Below, one piece after another: positions 7,699 to 15,604 of a DNA stretch of 19,481 bases; position 1 is the first letter of the stretch, and each line of letters begins with the position of its first letter. The notes under the pieces were generated by a model, which saw only the letters and a list, made by a program, of their open reading frames with translations, was not told the origin of the DNA and did no database searches. The position numbers and the translations under genes were made by a program. The DNA is from Stenotrophomonas sp. UBA2124 (GTDB taxonomy: Bacteria; Pseudomonadota; Gammaproteobacteria; Xanthomonadales; Xanthomonadaceae), in NCBI GenBank assembly GCA_002329155.1, contig DCXY01000001.1, positions 89,708 to 109,188 on the forward strand, in the 5' to 3' direction.

Positions 7699-9504
7699 TC
7701 AATCGTGCTTTTCAGGCGCCGGCTTGCCATCGCCCACATCCGCTTCAAACAGATGCATCAGGTCGGCACGCGCATCGCGCGAGGTCTGCATCACCGCGGC
7801 CTCGTCGTCGTACACCAGGTGCTGCGCCCTGAGCAGCTTTTCATCATGCTCGCGGAAGCGGCGCACGTGGTCGCTGGCGATGCTCTCGGGAATGCCCAGC
7901 GCGGTCAGTACACGCTCGCTGGCTTCCAGGCTGGAACCGAACACCTCGCGGAATGGTTCGGCCGACATGTCCATCAGCTTCCACGCATGCTGGCGGTTGC
8001 GTGCACGCGCCAGCACCGTTGCACCGGGGTAGAGCCGGCGTACCAGTCGCACCGCGCGCAGGTTGGTGTCCGGGTCGTCCATGGCCATCACGAACACGCG
8101 GATGTGCTCGGCACCGGCCGAACGCAGCAGCTCCGGCCGCGTCGGGTCGCCGTAGTACAGCTGGCTGCCGAAACGGCGCATGTCCTCCACCGTATCCGGG
8201 TCCGCTTCCAGCGCCACATAGGGAATGCGCTGGGCAGTAAGCAAGCGCGCCACGATCTGGCCGAAGCGGCCCATGCCGGCAATCATCACCTGCGGCCGCT
8301 GCGCGCCTGCGTCCTTCAGGCTCTCATCGGGTGCATGCTCGGGCGGTGCCTTCTCCGGCGCGTGCGCCAGCAGCCATTCCAGCACCAGCAGCAGCAATGG
8401 GGTGAGCGCCATTGACAGGCCGACGATGGCCACCAGCCGGTCATGGTTTATCGCACCCAGCAGGTTGGCGCGCTGCGCCTCGTTGAACACCACGAAAGCA
8501 AACTCACCACCCAGCCACAACACGCTGCCCAGCATCAGCGCGCTGCGCAGCGGCAGCTTGGCGGCAAGGCCCAGCGCCACCAGCACCGAGAACTTCACCA
8601 GCAGCAGCACACCCACGCCAACGGCAATGACCGACGGCTCGGCTGCCACGCGGTCCAGGTCGATGCCCATGCCCACGGCAATGAAGAACAGACCCAGCAG
8701 CAGGCCCTTGAACGGTTCGATCTGCGCTTCAATCTCGTGCCGGTATTCCGAATCGGCCAGCAGCACGCCGGCAAGGAACGCACCCAGGCCGGCGCTGAGC
8801 CCGGCCTCGGTCATCACCCATGCGGTGCCCAGCACCACCAGCAGCGCGGTGGCGGTGAACACCTCAGGCATGCGCGTGCGCGCCACCATCGCGAACAGAA
8901 AACGCAGCACCGGCCGCCCCAGCAGGATCACCAGCGCTAGCGCGCCGAGCGCGATCGCGATGTCGTGCCAGCTCAGGGTCTGGTCCTTCACCCCGCCGAG
9001 CAGCGGAATGGCGGCCAGCAGCGGAATGGCGATGAGATCCTGGAACAGCAGGATGGCGAACCCGAAGCGGCCATAGTCACTGTTCAGTGCCTTGTGCTCT
9101 GAGAGCAGCTGCAGGCCCACCGCAGTGGATGACAGCGCCAGTGCCGTGCCCACCACCAGCGCGCTTTTCCAGTGCAGGTGGTACATCAGCAGCAGCCCAC
9201 CCAGCACACCGGCACTGACCAGCACCTGCACCGTGCCACCGCCGAACACCGGCTTGCGCATCACCATCAGGCGCGAAGGCGACAGCTCCAGGCCGATCAG
9301 GAACAGCAGCATCACCACGCCGATCTCGGCGGCGTTGAGGATGCGGTCGGCATCCTGCACGAAGGCCAGCCCGTCCGGGCCCAGCACCACGCCGGCCGCC
9401 AGATAGCCCAGCACCGCGCCCAGCCCGAACCGTTTGAAGATGGGCACCGCCGCTACTGCCGCAAGCAGCAGTACCAGGGCCAGTTCGAGACCGCCGCCAT
9501 GCAT
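7699..9504 (-). CDS. KefB/KefC-type monovalent cation:proton antiporter (CPA2 family)
   Basis: 601 residues from ATG 9504, which has AGGAG 9 nt upstream; the frame is open to 9696 but that extension lacks these signals. Residues ~1-390 form the multi-span CPA2 transport domain: AVLGYLAAGVVLGPDGL near the N-terminus, ALALSSTAVGLQLL, the transport motif LLFQDLIAIPLL with Gln155-Asp156, and ADSEYRHEIEAQIEPFKGLL. From ~405 comes an RCK/TrkA-N nucleotide-binding domain with the Rossmann motif GMGRFG (410-415). The length and the segment from SEYRHE to PFKGLLLGLFF match E. coli KefB especially well. Such proteins exchange K+ for H+ across the inner membrane and, in E. coli, are gated by glutathione and its adducts. 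No KefF/KefG-type ancillary gene lies beside it, so the ligand here is unproven. It is divergent from mgtE. Confidence 0.92.
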   Translation of the reverse strand: MHGGGLELALVLLLAAVAAVPIFKRFGLGAVLGYLAAGVVLGPDGLAFVQDADRILNAAEIGVVMLLFLIGLELSPSRLMVMRKPVFGGGTVQVLVSAGVLGGLLLMYHLHWKSALVVGTALALSSTAVGLQLLSEHKALNSDYGRFGFAILLFQDLIAIPLLAAIPLLGGVKDQTLSWHDIAIALGALALVILLGRPVLRFLFAMVARTRMPEVFTATALLVVLGTAWVMTEAGLSAGLGAFLAGVLLADSEYRHEIEAQIEPFKGLLLGLFFIAVGMGIDLDRVAAEPSVIAVGVGVLLLVKFSVLVALGLAAKLPLRSALMLGSVLWLGGEFAFVVFNEAQRANLLGAINHDRLVAIVGLSMALTPLLLLVLEWLLAHAPEKAPPEHAPDESLKDAGAQRPQVMIAGMGRFGQIVARLLTAQRIPYVALEADPDTVEDMRRFGSQLYYGDPTRPELLRSAGAEHIRVFVMAMDDPDTNLRAVRLVRRLYPGATVLARARNRQHAWKLMDMSAEPFREVFGSSLEASERVLTALGIPESIASDHVRRFREHDEKLLRAQHLVYDDEAAVMQTSRDARADLMHLFEADVGDGKPAPEKHD

Positions 9505-9816
9505 GGGTGAGTGCTCCTTGTTTTCAGGCGGGCAGGCCAGCGCCAATGCCGGGCCGGTGCGGACATTATGCGTATCAGGCCGTAAACGAAAAGGAACGCC
9601 GCCTGCACGGCCAACCTTTCCGGGGTTGACCCCGCAGCGCAACAGGCACAGACTCGCGGCGCTGCGGCAGGCCCGCGGCATTTTCCCGGAGTCCAACCCA
9701 TGTCAAGCGACAGTAGAAGTCGATCTCGATCGACGCCAGTGGTGCCGAACGCCTGACCGGAGCGGTTCGCCAGTGCTGGCGTTGCGCGTGATCGCAAAGC
9801 ACACAGGCGAACCACC
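9505..9816. promoter_or_regulatory. Divergent kef-mgtE intergenic region
   Basis: 312 bp serving as the 5' region of both transporters. For kef (minus) there is AGGAG at 9514-9518 and a possible -10 CATAAT at 9565-9570 without a clear -35. For mgtE (plus) a TTGACC at 9626-9631 is followed after 17 nt by a poor -10 (CAGACT). A longer leader then contains the hairpin listed separately. I do not recognise an M-box or other named riboswitch. Confidence 0.35.
9734..9781 (+). promoter_or_regulatory. Hairpin in the mgtE leader
   Basis: The outer stem CGCCAG (9734-9739) pairs with CTGGCG (9776-9781). The inner stem CGAAC (9746-9750) pairs with GTTCG (9765-9769), around an internal loop. It ends 35 nt before the mgtE start codon. 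It could be a cation-responsive or RNA-stability element, but GC-rich DNA often folds by chance and no function is shown. Confidence 0.3.
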
Positions 9817-11187
9817 ATGAACCAGAAGCAGATCCTGCGTCCGGTGGCCGATGCGGCCACCCTGAGCGCACCCCTTGCCGATTTCAATACCGCCGACGCG
9901 GTGGAATACCTCAACACCCTGGCGCTGCCGCCGGCGGCGGAAACGCTGGCGGCGCTGCCGTTGCCGCGCGCGGTAAAGCTGCTGGAAGCACCGGAGCTGC
10001 AGCGGGCCGGCGAGCTGGTGGCCGCACTGCCACCGGCCCGTGCGGCGGCGCTGCTGGGGCTGATGGCCGATGACCGTGCCACCGACATCGTCCACGAGCT
10101 GGAGGATGACGAACGCGAGCGGCTGATTCCGCTGCTCGCGCCCGAGGCGCGCCAATCCATCCAGCTGCTGCTGAGCTACCCGCCCAACACCGCGGGCGCA
10201 CTGATGACCACCGAGTTCGTCGGCGTGCCGGCGTACTGGACCGTCGGCCAGACCCTGCAGCACATCCGCGAAGTGGAGCGCACCCGCGAGACGGTCTATG
10301 CCATCTATGTGCTGGAGCCGCGCAGCAACCAGCTGCAGCAGGTGGTGACCATGCGCCGGCTGATCACCGGCCATGCCGATGACGGCATCCTCAGCGTGGC
10401 CCAGGTCAACCCGCCGGTCAGCGTGGACCCGCTGATGGACCAGGAAGAAGTGGCACAGCTGATCCGCCGCCACGACCTGCTGGCCATTCCGGTGGTGGAC
10501 GCGCAGCAGCGGATGCTTGGTATCGTCACCGTCGATGACATCCTCGATGCGCTGATCCACGAATCCACCGAGGACGCGCACAAGTTCGGCGGCATGGAGG
10601 CGCTGGACAAGCCGTACATGCAGATCGGCATGTTCGAGATGATCCGCAAGCGCGGTGGTTGGCTGAGCGTGCTGTTTCTTGGCGAAATGCTTACCGCCAG
10701 CGCCATGCAGCACTACGAGGATGAACTGGCGCGCGCGGTGGTGCTGACCCTGTTCATCCCGCTGATCATGAGTTCGGGCGGCAACTCCGGCTCGCAGGCG
10801 ACCTCACTGCTGATCCGCTCGCTGGCGCTGCAGGAACTGCGCCTGCGCGACTGGTGGAAGGTGGCCCTGCGCGAGCTGCCGACCGGCATGGTGCTGGGCT
10901 GCCTGCTCGGCGTGCTGGCCATCATCCGCATCACCGTATGGCAGCTGGGCGGCCTGCACGACTACGGCGACCACTGGAAACTGCTGGCCTTGACGATTGC
11001 TGCCGCGCTGGTGGGCATCGTCACCTTCGGCTCGCTGTCCGGCTCCATGCTGCCCTTCATCCTCAAGCGCCTGGGCTTCGACCCGGCCAGCGCCTCGGCA
11101 CCGTTCGTGGCCACGCTGGTGGACGTGACCGGTCTGGTCATCTACTTCAGCATTGCTGCGGTGATATTGGGCGGGACATTGCTGTAA
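9817..11187 (+). CDS. mgtE: Magnesium transporter MgtE
   Basis: 456 residues, the usual MgtE length. The order is an N-terminal helical MgtE_N domain (~20-125), two CBS domains (~127-190 and ~192-255), a connecting plug helix (~256-278) and a five-span channel domain (~280-456). Diagnostic channel features are PLIMSSGGNSGSQA after the first span and PFVATLVDVTGLVIYF near the C-terminus, where Asp436 corresponds to the pore aspartate that binds Mg2+ in Thermus MgtE. The protein forms a homodimeric inner-membrane Mg2+ channel, and the cytoplasmic CBS/N domains close it when internal Mg2+ is high. The start ATG at 9817 has AGGCGA upstream. It is divergent from the Kef antiporter and monocistronic as far as can be seen. 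A G-rich repeat follows the stop at once. Confidence 0.95.
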   Translation: MNQKQILRPVADAATLSAPLADFNTADAVEYLNTLALPPAAETLAALPLPRAVKLLEAPELQRAGELVAALPPARAAALLGLMADDRATDIVHELEDDERERLIPLLAPEARQSIQLLLSYPPNTAGALMTTEFVGVPAYWTVGQTLQHIREVERTRETVYAIYVLEPRSNQLQQVVTMRRLITGHADDGILSVAQVNPPVSVDPLMDQEEVAQLIRRHDLLAIPVVDAQQRMLGIVTVDDILDALIHESTEDAHKFGGMEALDKPYMQIGMFEMIRKRGGWLSVLFLGEMLTASAMQHYEDELARAVVLTLFIPLIMSSGGNSGSQATSLLIRSLALQELRLRDWWKVALRELPTGMVLGCLLGVLAIIRITVWQLGGLHDYGDHWKLLALTIAAALVGIVTFGSLSGSMLPFILKRLGFDPASASAPFVATLVDVTGLVIYFSIAAVILGGTLL

Positions 11188-11190
11188 GGC

Positions 11191-11223
11191 GGGGAACGGG
11201 GGAACGGGGGAACGGGAACAGGG
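11191..11223 (+). repeat. G-run direct repeat (potential G-quadruplex) just after the mgtE stop
   Basis: Five G-runs (4, 5, 5, 3 and 3 G) are separated by AAC, AAC, AAC and AACA, starting 3 nt after the mgtE TAA. This satisfies the usual four-run quadruplex pattern on the mRNA-sense strand. A very similar run follows the methyltransferase gene at 17987. Confidence 0.7.
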
Positions 11224-11248
11224 ACGGCAGGGATACAACGGCTCTTAT

Positions 11249-11286
11249 CCTTCCCCCGCAAGCGGGGGAAGGTGCCCCGAAGGGGC
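11249..11286 (+). terminator. Double GC hairpin downstream of mgtE (repeat or terminator)
   Basis: CCTTCCCCCGC (11249-11259) and GCGGGGGAAGG (11262-11272) form a perfect 11-bp stem with an AA loop. A second hairpin follows, GCCCC-GAA-GGGGC (11274-11286). A five-T run lies only at 11300-11304, too far for a classical intrinsic terminator, so it may be a dispersed palindromic repeat that can also stop transcription. The rest of the 244-bp spacer (11188-11431) holds a degenerate REP piece (AAAGCGCACCCGGG near 11320) and no gene. Confidence 0.5.
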
Positions 11287-11431
11287 GGATGGGGGGGCGT
11301 TTTTCGCAGTCCGCGGAAGCAAAGCGCACCCGGGAACCCGGCACTCCCCCCGCAACTCAGCTTGATTCAAAGCAAGCAAAGGCAATGGCTGGCCGTGTAC
11401 CTTTGACCCTGTTCCCGCAACAGGCAAGGCC

Positions 11432-14146
11432 ATGAGCACCTACCACCTGCAGACCGTGTTCCGCCCGCGTTCGGTGGCCGTCATCGGCGGCAGCCCGCGC
11501 GAACGCTCGGCGGGCAGGGCGGTGGTGCGCAACCTGCGTGCCGGCGCCTTCGCCGGGCAGATCGGCTGGGTGAGCCCGCGCTACAGCGAGATCGACGGCA
11601 TGCGCACCGTCAAACGGCTCAAGGACCTGCCGTGGGTGCCCGACCTGGTGGTCATCACCACGCCGGCCGCCATGGTGCCGCAGGTGGTGGCACAGGCCGC
11701 CGAACTCGGCGTGGCCGCCGCCATCATCCTCACCGCCGGGCTGGGCGAGGGCCCGGGCTCGCTGGCGGCGCAGGTGGAGGCAGCCGCGCGGCCCAAGGGC
11801 ATGCGCGTGCTCGGCCCGCACTGCCTGGGCGTGATCGCGCCGCATGCACGGCTCAACGCCAGCATCGCCGCGCACACGCCGCAGGCCGGCGACCTGGCGC
11901 TGATTTCCGAATCCAGCGCCATTGCCGCCGCGCTGGTGGAATGGGGCGTGGCGCGCTCGATCGGCTTTTCCGCCGTGGTGTCGCTGGGTGATGCACTGGA
12001 CGTGGATTTCGGCGATCTGCTGGATTACTTCGCCACCGACTACCGCACCCGCGCCATCCTGCTGTACGTGGACCAGATCAGCGACGCGCGCAAGTTCATG
12101 TCCGCCGCGCGCGCGGCCGCGCGTGCCAAACCCGTGGTGGTGGTGAAATCCGGGCGCAGGCAGCGCCAGAGCGAGGGCGAGGTCACCACCCATTCGCAGG
12201 CGCTGGCCGCCCCCGATGCGGTCTACGGCGCGGCCTTCAACCGCGCCGGCCTGCTACGCGTGAATGCGCTGGATGAGCTGTTCACCGCCGCCGAAACCCT
12301 GGGCCGCCTCGGCACCTTCCCGGGCCGCCGGCTGGCCATCCTCAGCAATGGCGGCGGCGTGGGCCGGCTGGCCGTTGATCAGCTGCAGGCGCTGGGCGGC
12401 GAACTGGCCGAACTCTCGCCCGCCACCATTGCCCAGCTCGATGCGGTGCTGCCCGAAGGCTGGTCACGCGAGAACCCCGTGGACATCGTGGTCGATGCCG
12501 ACGGTGGCCGTTACGCCTCGGCCATCGAAGCACTGCTGGCCGACGAAGCCAACGACGCGCTGCTGGTCATCAACGTGCCCACCGCCTTCACCTCGTCTGC
12601 CGATGCTGCGCAGGCATTGACCAGCACGTTGGGACTGCGGTCGCGGCAACTGCGCGACAAGCCGGTGTTCGCGGTGTGGCTGGGCAATGATGAAAGCGCG
12701 ACCTCCACGCTCAACACCGCGCGGGTGCCCACCTACCCCAGCGAGGCCGAGGCCGTACGCGGCTTCCAGCATCTGGTGAAGTACCGCAAGGCGCAGGCCG
12801 CGCTGATGGAAACACCGCCCAGCTTGCCCGCGGACTTCGTGGTGGATGTACCGGCAGCACGCAGGCTGGTGGATGCCGCGTTGGCCAACGGCCAGCAATG
12901 GCTGGACCCGGTCGCCACGCATGCGTTGCTGCGCGCCTACGGCATCCCCGCGCTGGAAGCGATGGTGGCGCGTGACGCACACGAGGCCATGGACGTGGCA
13001 CAGCCGCTGCTGGAGCAGGGCATGAGTGTCGCGGTGAAGATTTTCTCGCCCGACATTCCCCACAAATCCGAAGTCGATGGCGTGCGTCTGAACCTGGCCA
13101 CCCTGCCTGCGGTGCAGGCCGCTGCCACCGCCATCCTCAAGCGCGCGCACGAACTGCGCCCGCACGCGCGCATCGACGGCGTGCTGGTGCAGCCTTGTCT
13201 GCAGCGTCCCAAGGCGCGCGAACTGATCGCCGGCATCGCCGATGATCCGGTGTTCGGCCCGGTCGTGGTGTTCGGCCGCGGTGGCACCGCCGTGGAAGTG
13301 ATCGACGACAAGACCCTCGCCCTGCCGCCACTGGACCTGCGCCTCGCTCATGAAGTGATCGGCCGCACCCGCGTTTCGCGCATCCTCAAGGCCTATGGCG
13401 ACGTGCCGGCTGCGGACGAGCGTGCGGTCGCGCTGGTGCTGGTCAAACTGGCGCAGTTGGCGGCGGATGTTCCCGAAATCCGCACGCTGGATCTGAACCC
13501 GCTGCTGGCCGACCGCAACGGCGTCATCGCGCTGGACGCACGCATCGCCATCGCACCGGTCAAGCGCCTGCACAAGGGCCGCGGTCATCCGCGCTTCGCC
13601 ATCTTCCCGTATCCCACCGAGTGGGAACGCACCATCCTGCTGTCCGATGGCAACAAGGCCTTCATCCGCCCGGTGCGGCCAGAGGATGACGCGCTGTTCC
13701 GCGCGTTCTTCGCCCGCATCACCGACGATGACCTGCGTCTGCGCTTCTTCCAGTCGGTCAAGCATTTCAGCCACGAGTTCATCGCGCGCCTGACCCAACT
13801 GGACTACGCGCGTTCGATCGCGCTGGTGGCCATTGATCCGAAGAGCGGCGACATGCTCGGCGCGGTGCGCCTGCATGCCGATGCGGATTACGACCGTGGT
13901 GAATACGGCATCCTGATCCGTTCGGATCTGAAGGGGCATGGCATCGGCTGGAAACTGATGCAGATCATGATCGAGTACGCTCACTGGCAGGGTTTGAACA
14001 TCGTCGAAGGTCAGGTGCTGCGCGAGAACAGCACCATGCTCGCCATGTGCCAGAGCCTGGGCTTCAAGGTGAAGACCGACCCGGATGACGCCACCATCAT
14101 GAACGTCACGCTGCCGGTGGCCGAGGTGGGTGCTGGCAAGGAGTGA
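11432..14146 (+). CDS. Acyl-CoA synthetase (NDP-forming)/GNAT fusion, Pat/PatZ-like protein acetyltransferase
   Basis: 904 residues, close to E. coli PatZ (886). It aligns with PatZ as remembered along its whole length. The order is a CoA-binding Rossmann domain (~5-130, RPRSVAVIGGSP), succinyl-CoA-ligase-like domains (~145-460, LGDALDVDFGDLLDYFATD), an ATP-grasp domain (~500-715, SPDIPHKSEVDGVRLNL) and a GNAT domain (~736-895) with the acetyl-CoA-binding turn LIRSDLKGHGIG. PatZ enzymes acetylate lysines of metabolic enzymes such as acetyl-CoA synthetase, using acetyl-CoA. Two oddities: His254 (VTTHSQALAA) aligns with the phospho-histidine of true ADP-forming acetyl-CoA synthetases, a position that is Asn in PatZ as I recall it, and the usual SQSG-type turn reads SESSA (159-163). 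Some synthetase chemistry may therefore survive. The start at 11432 has an AGG/AAGG upstream. The tail carries the first bases of the tandem repeat. Confidence 0.9.
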   Translation: MSTYHLQTVFRPRSVAVIGGSPRERSAGRAVVRNLRAGAFAGQIGWVSPRYSEIDGMRTVKRLKDLPWVPDLVVITTPAAMVPQVVAQAAELGVAAAIILTAGLGEGPGSLAAQVEAAARPKGMRVLGPHCLGVIAPHARLNASIAAHTPQAGDLALISESSAIAAALVEWGVARSIGFSAVVSLGDALDVDFGDLLDYFATDYRTRAILLYVDQISDARKFMSAARAAARAKPVVVVKSGRRQRQSEGEVTTHSQALAAPDAVYGAAFNRAGLLRVNALDELFTAAETLGRLGTFPGRRLAILSNGGGVGRLAVDQLQALGGELAELSPATIAQLDAVLPEGWSRENPVDIVVDADGGRYASAIEALLADEANDALLVINVPTAFTSSADAAQALTSTLGLRSRQLRDKPVFAVWLGNDESATSTLNTARVPTYPSEAEAVRGFQHLVKYRKAQAALMETPPSLPADFVVDVPAARRLVDAALANGQQWLDPVATHALLRAYGIPALEAMVARDAHEAMDVAQPLLEQGMSVAVKIFSPDIPHKSEVDGVRLNLATLPAVQAAATAILKRAHELRPHARIDGVLVQPCLQRPKARELIAGIADDPVFGPVVVFGRGGTAVEVIDDKTLALPPLDLRLAHEVIGRTRVSRILKAYGDVPAADERAVALVLVKLAQLAADVPEIRTLDLNPLLADRNGVIALDARIAIAPVKRLHKGRGHPRFAIFPYPTEWERTILLSDGNKAFIRPVRPEDDALFRAFFARITDDDLRLRFFQSVKHFSHEFIARLTQLDYARSIALVAIDPKSGDMLGAVRLHADADYDRGEYGILIRSDLKGHGIGWKLMQIMIEYAHWQGLNIVEGQVLRENSTMLAMCQSLGFKVKTDPDDATIMNVTLPVAEVGAGKE

Positions 14147-14338
14147 GGTGTAGGGGGTGATGGGGGTCGTCGCGAACGGCACCCCTCCCCAACCCTCCCC
14201 TTCGCGCCGCGAAAGGGAGGGGGCGGTACACGCGAGCGTTGAAGTCTGCGGTAAAGCTGCATTTCCCCCTCCCTTTGCCGTAGGCAAGGGGAGGGCCGGG
14301 GAGGGGTGCTTCACCCGGCAACGCGCGACAACAGCACC

Positions 14339-14482
14339 ATGCCCGATTCCAAGAACCACCCCGCAAGGCAGCCATTGCTGCGAGTAAGGTGCAGGTTTGA
14401 TGGACTCAGCCGCGAAGTGCACCCCTCCCCAACCCTCCCCTTCGCGCTGCGAAAGGGAGGGGGTGGTCCACGCGAACGTTGA
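14339..14482 (+). pseudogene. Orphan hydrolase 5' end in repeat unit 1
   Basis: ATGCCCGATTCCAAGAACC repeats the start of the hydrolase gene and gives MPDSKNHPARQPLL, then runs into the next repeat unit and stops after 47 codons. It keeps the GACAAC box 6 nt before the ATG, so a short transcript or peptide is possible. I treat it as a duplicated fragment, not a gene. Confidence 0.6.
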
Positions 14483-14578
14483 AGCTTGCGATGAAGCCGC
14501 ATTTCCCCCTCCCTTTGCCGCAGGCAAGGGGAGGGCCGGGGAGGGGTGCTTCACACGGCGACGCACGACAATACCGCC

Positions 14579-14734
14579 ATGCCCGATTCCAAGAATCACT
14601 CCGCAGAGCAGCCATCGCTGCGAGTGAGGTGCAGAGTTGATGGACTCAGCCGCGAAGTGCACCCCTCCCCAACCCTCCCCTTCGCGCTGCGAAAGGGAGG
14701 GGGCGGTATACGCGAGCGTTGGAGTTCGCGGTAA
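14579..14734 (+). pseudogene. Orphan hydrolase 5' end in repeat unit 2
   Basis: A second copy of the hydrolase start gives MPDSKNHSAEQPSL, then repeat-derived residues and a stop after 51 codons. GACAAT lies 7 nt before the ATG. Expression is unproven. Confidence 0.6.
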
Positions 14735-14806
14735 AGCTGCATTTCCCCCTCCCTTTGCCGCAGGCAAGGGGAGGGACGGGGAGGGGTGCTTCACCCCGCG
14801 ACGCGC

Positions 14807-14812
14807 GACAAT
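14807..14812 (+). promoter_or_regulatory. Possible -10 box (GACAAT) for a leaderless hydrolase mRNA
   Basis: GACAAT ends 6 nt before the ATG at 14819, the spacing expected if transcription starts at the A of the start codon. No Shine-Dalgarno is present. The same box precedes the ATG in all three repeat units (GACAAC in unit 1). No convincing -35 is seen. Confidence 0.4.
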
Positions 14813-14818
14813 AGCGCC

Positions 14819-15547
14819 ATGCCCGACACCCAAGAACACTCCGCAAAGCAGCCACTGCTGCTGCTCCCCGGTCTGCTCAACGACACCACGCTCTGGCAGG
14901 CGCAGCTCCACGCACTTGCCGATATCGCCCACTGCCACGTCGGTGACCTCACCCGTCACGACACCCTGCAGGCCACCGCCGAAGCCGTGCTCGCCGATGC
15001 ACCGCCACGCTTCGCGCTGGCCGGTTTCTCGCTCGGCGGCTACATCGCCCAGCAGATTCTGCGCATCGCGCCACAGCGGGTGACGCATCTCGCCCTGCTC
15101 GATACCTCCTTCAAACCCGATTCGCCCGAGCGCGCCGCGCAGCGGCAGGCGCAGCAGGCCAGTGTGCGCATGCCCGGCCATTTCCACGGTTTCGGCGACA
15201 AGCTGATGCGCAGCTACATCGACGCCTCACGCCTGCAGGACCACGCGCTGGTGGATACCGTGCGCGGCATGACCACCCGCCTCGGCGCAGAGGTGTTCCT
15301 TCGCCAGAGCCGCATCGAACGTGTGGATGGCACGCAGGTGTTGGGCGACTGGCGCGGCCCCGCGCTGGTGCTGTGTGGACGCAATGACGCCATCACCCCG
15401 TTGCCGGTGAGCGAACGGATGGCCGCGCTGATGCCGCAGGCCACCCTTGTCGTCATCGATGATTGCGGCCATCTCGCGCCGCTGGAAAAACCCGAACAGG
15501 TGAGCACGGCGATGCGTGACTGGCTGCAGTCGCACGCCGTCAGCTGA
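14819..15547 (+). CDS. Alpha/beta-fold hydrolase
   Basis: 242 residues. The alpha/beta-hydrolase core shows the oxyanion-loop segment LLLLPGLLNDTTLW at 13-26, the nucleophile elbow GFSLGG with Ser71, the acid Asp190 in CGRNDAITP and His218 in DDCGHLAPLEKP, so the catalytic triad is complete. No signal peptide or membrane span is seen, so it should be cytoplasmic. Family members cleave esters, thioesters or C-C bonds, and the substrate cannot be told here. The frame is open upstream to 14786, but that stretch is repeat DNA; MPDTQEHS is preferred because the same ATG recurs in each repeat unit. Its first ~14 codons are part of the 240-bp tandem unit, so the upstream region has been copied twice. 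It converges on the small gene at 15593. Confidence 0.9.
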   Translation: MPDTQEHSAKQPLLLLPGLLNDTTLWQAQLHALADIAHCHVGDLTRHDTLQATAEAVLADAPPRFALAGFSLGGYIAQQILRIAPQRVTHLALLDTSFKPDSPERAAQRQAQQASVRMPGHFHGFGDKLMRSYIDASRLQDHALVDTVRGMTTRLGAEVFLRQSRIERVDGTQVLGDWRGPALVLCGRNDAITPLPVSERMAALMPQATLVVIDDCGHLAPLEKPEQVSTAMRDWLQSHAVS

Positions 15548-15579
15548 GGTCACGCACCTGGTAGATCACAGGCAACTAC

Positions 15580-15604
15580 GCGGCGCATGGATTCAATGCG
15601 CCGC
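15580..15604. terminator. Perfect hairpin between two convergent genes
   Basis: GCGGCGCAT (15580-15588) and ATGCGCCGC (15596-15604) form a 9-bp perfect stem with a 7-nt loop. It lies 33 bp after the hydrolase stop and overlaps the stop codon of the opposing gene, so it could end both transcripts. There is no real T-tract on either side. Confidence 0.45.

Larger units (their letters stand above)
14141..14861 (+). repeat. Three tandem ~240-bp units spanning the acetyltransferase-hydrolase gap
   Basis: Units run 14141-14381 (241 bp), 14382-14621 (240) and 14622-14861 (240). Each begins with GAGT(G/A)AGGTG, which in unit 1 is the last codon and stop of the acetyltransferase. Each continues through two opposed C/G-rich palindromes (CCCCTCCCCAACCCTCCCC and CCCCTCCCTTTGCCGCAGG) and ends with the -10-like box, ATG and first ~14 codons of the hydrolase. 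Units 2 and 3 are nearly identical over their first 60 bases, and unit 1 is the most diverged at its 5' end. Only unit 3 joins an intact hydrolase frame. Confidence 0.88.

Noticed and set aside
7699..9504. Glutathione-gated assignment as KefC with KefF partner
   Set aside because: No KefF/KefG-like gene is adjacent, so the specific gating system cannot be supported from this window.
9626..9816. M-box magnesium riboswitch before mgtE
   Set aside because: The conserved M-box sequence blocks are not recognisable. Only a generic hairpin is present.
14786..14818. Upstream ATG for the hydrolase adding 11 residues
   Set aside because: The added part is repeat DNA conserved as a hairpin tail, with no ribosome-binding site. 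The later ATG recurs in each duplicated unit.
12464..15187. A 907-codon open frame on the minus strand opposite the acetyltransferase
   Set aside because: It lies antisense to a protein with clear domains, crosses the tandem repeats, and has a His/Arg/Gln-rich composition typical of antisense frames in GC-rich codons.
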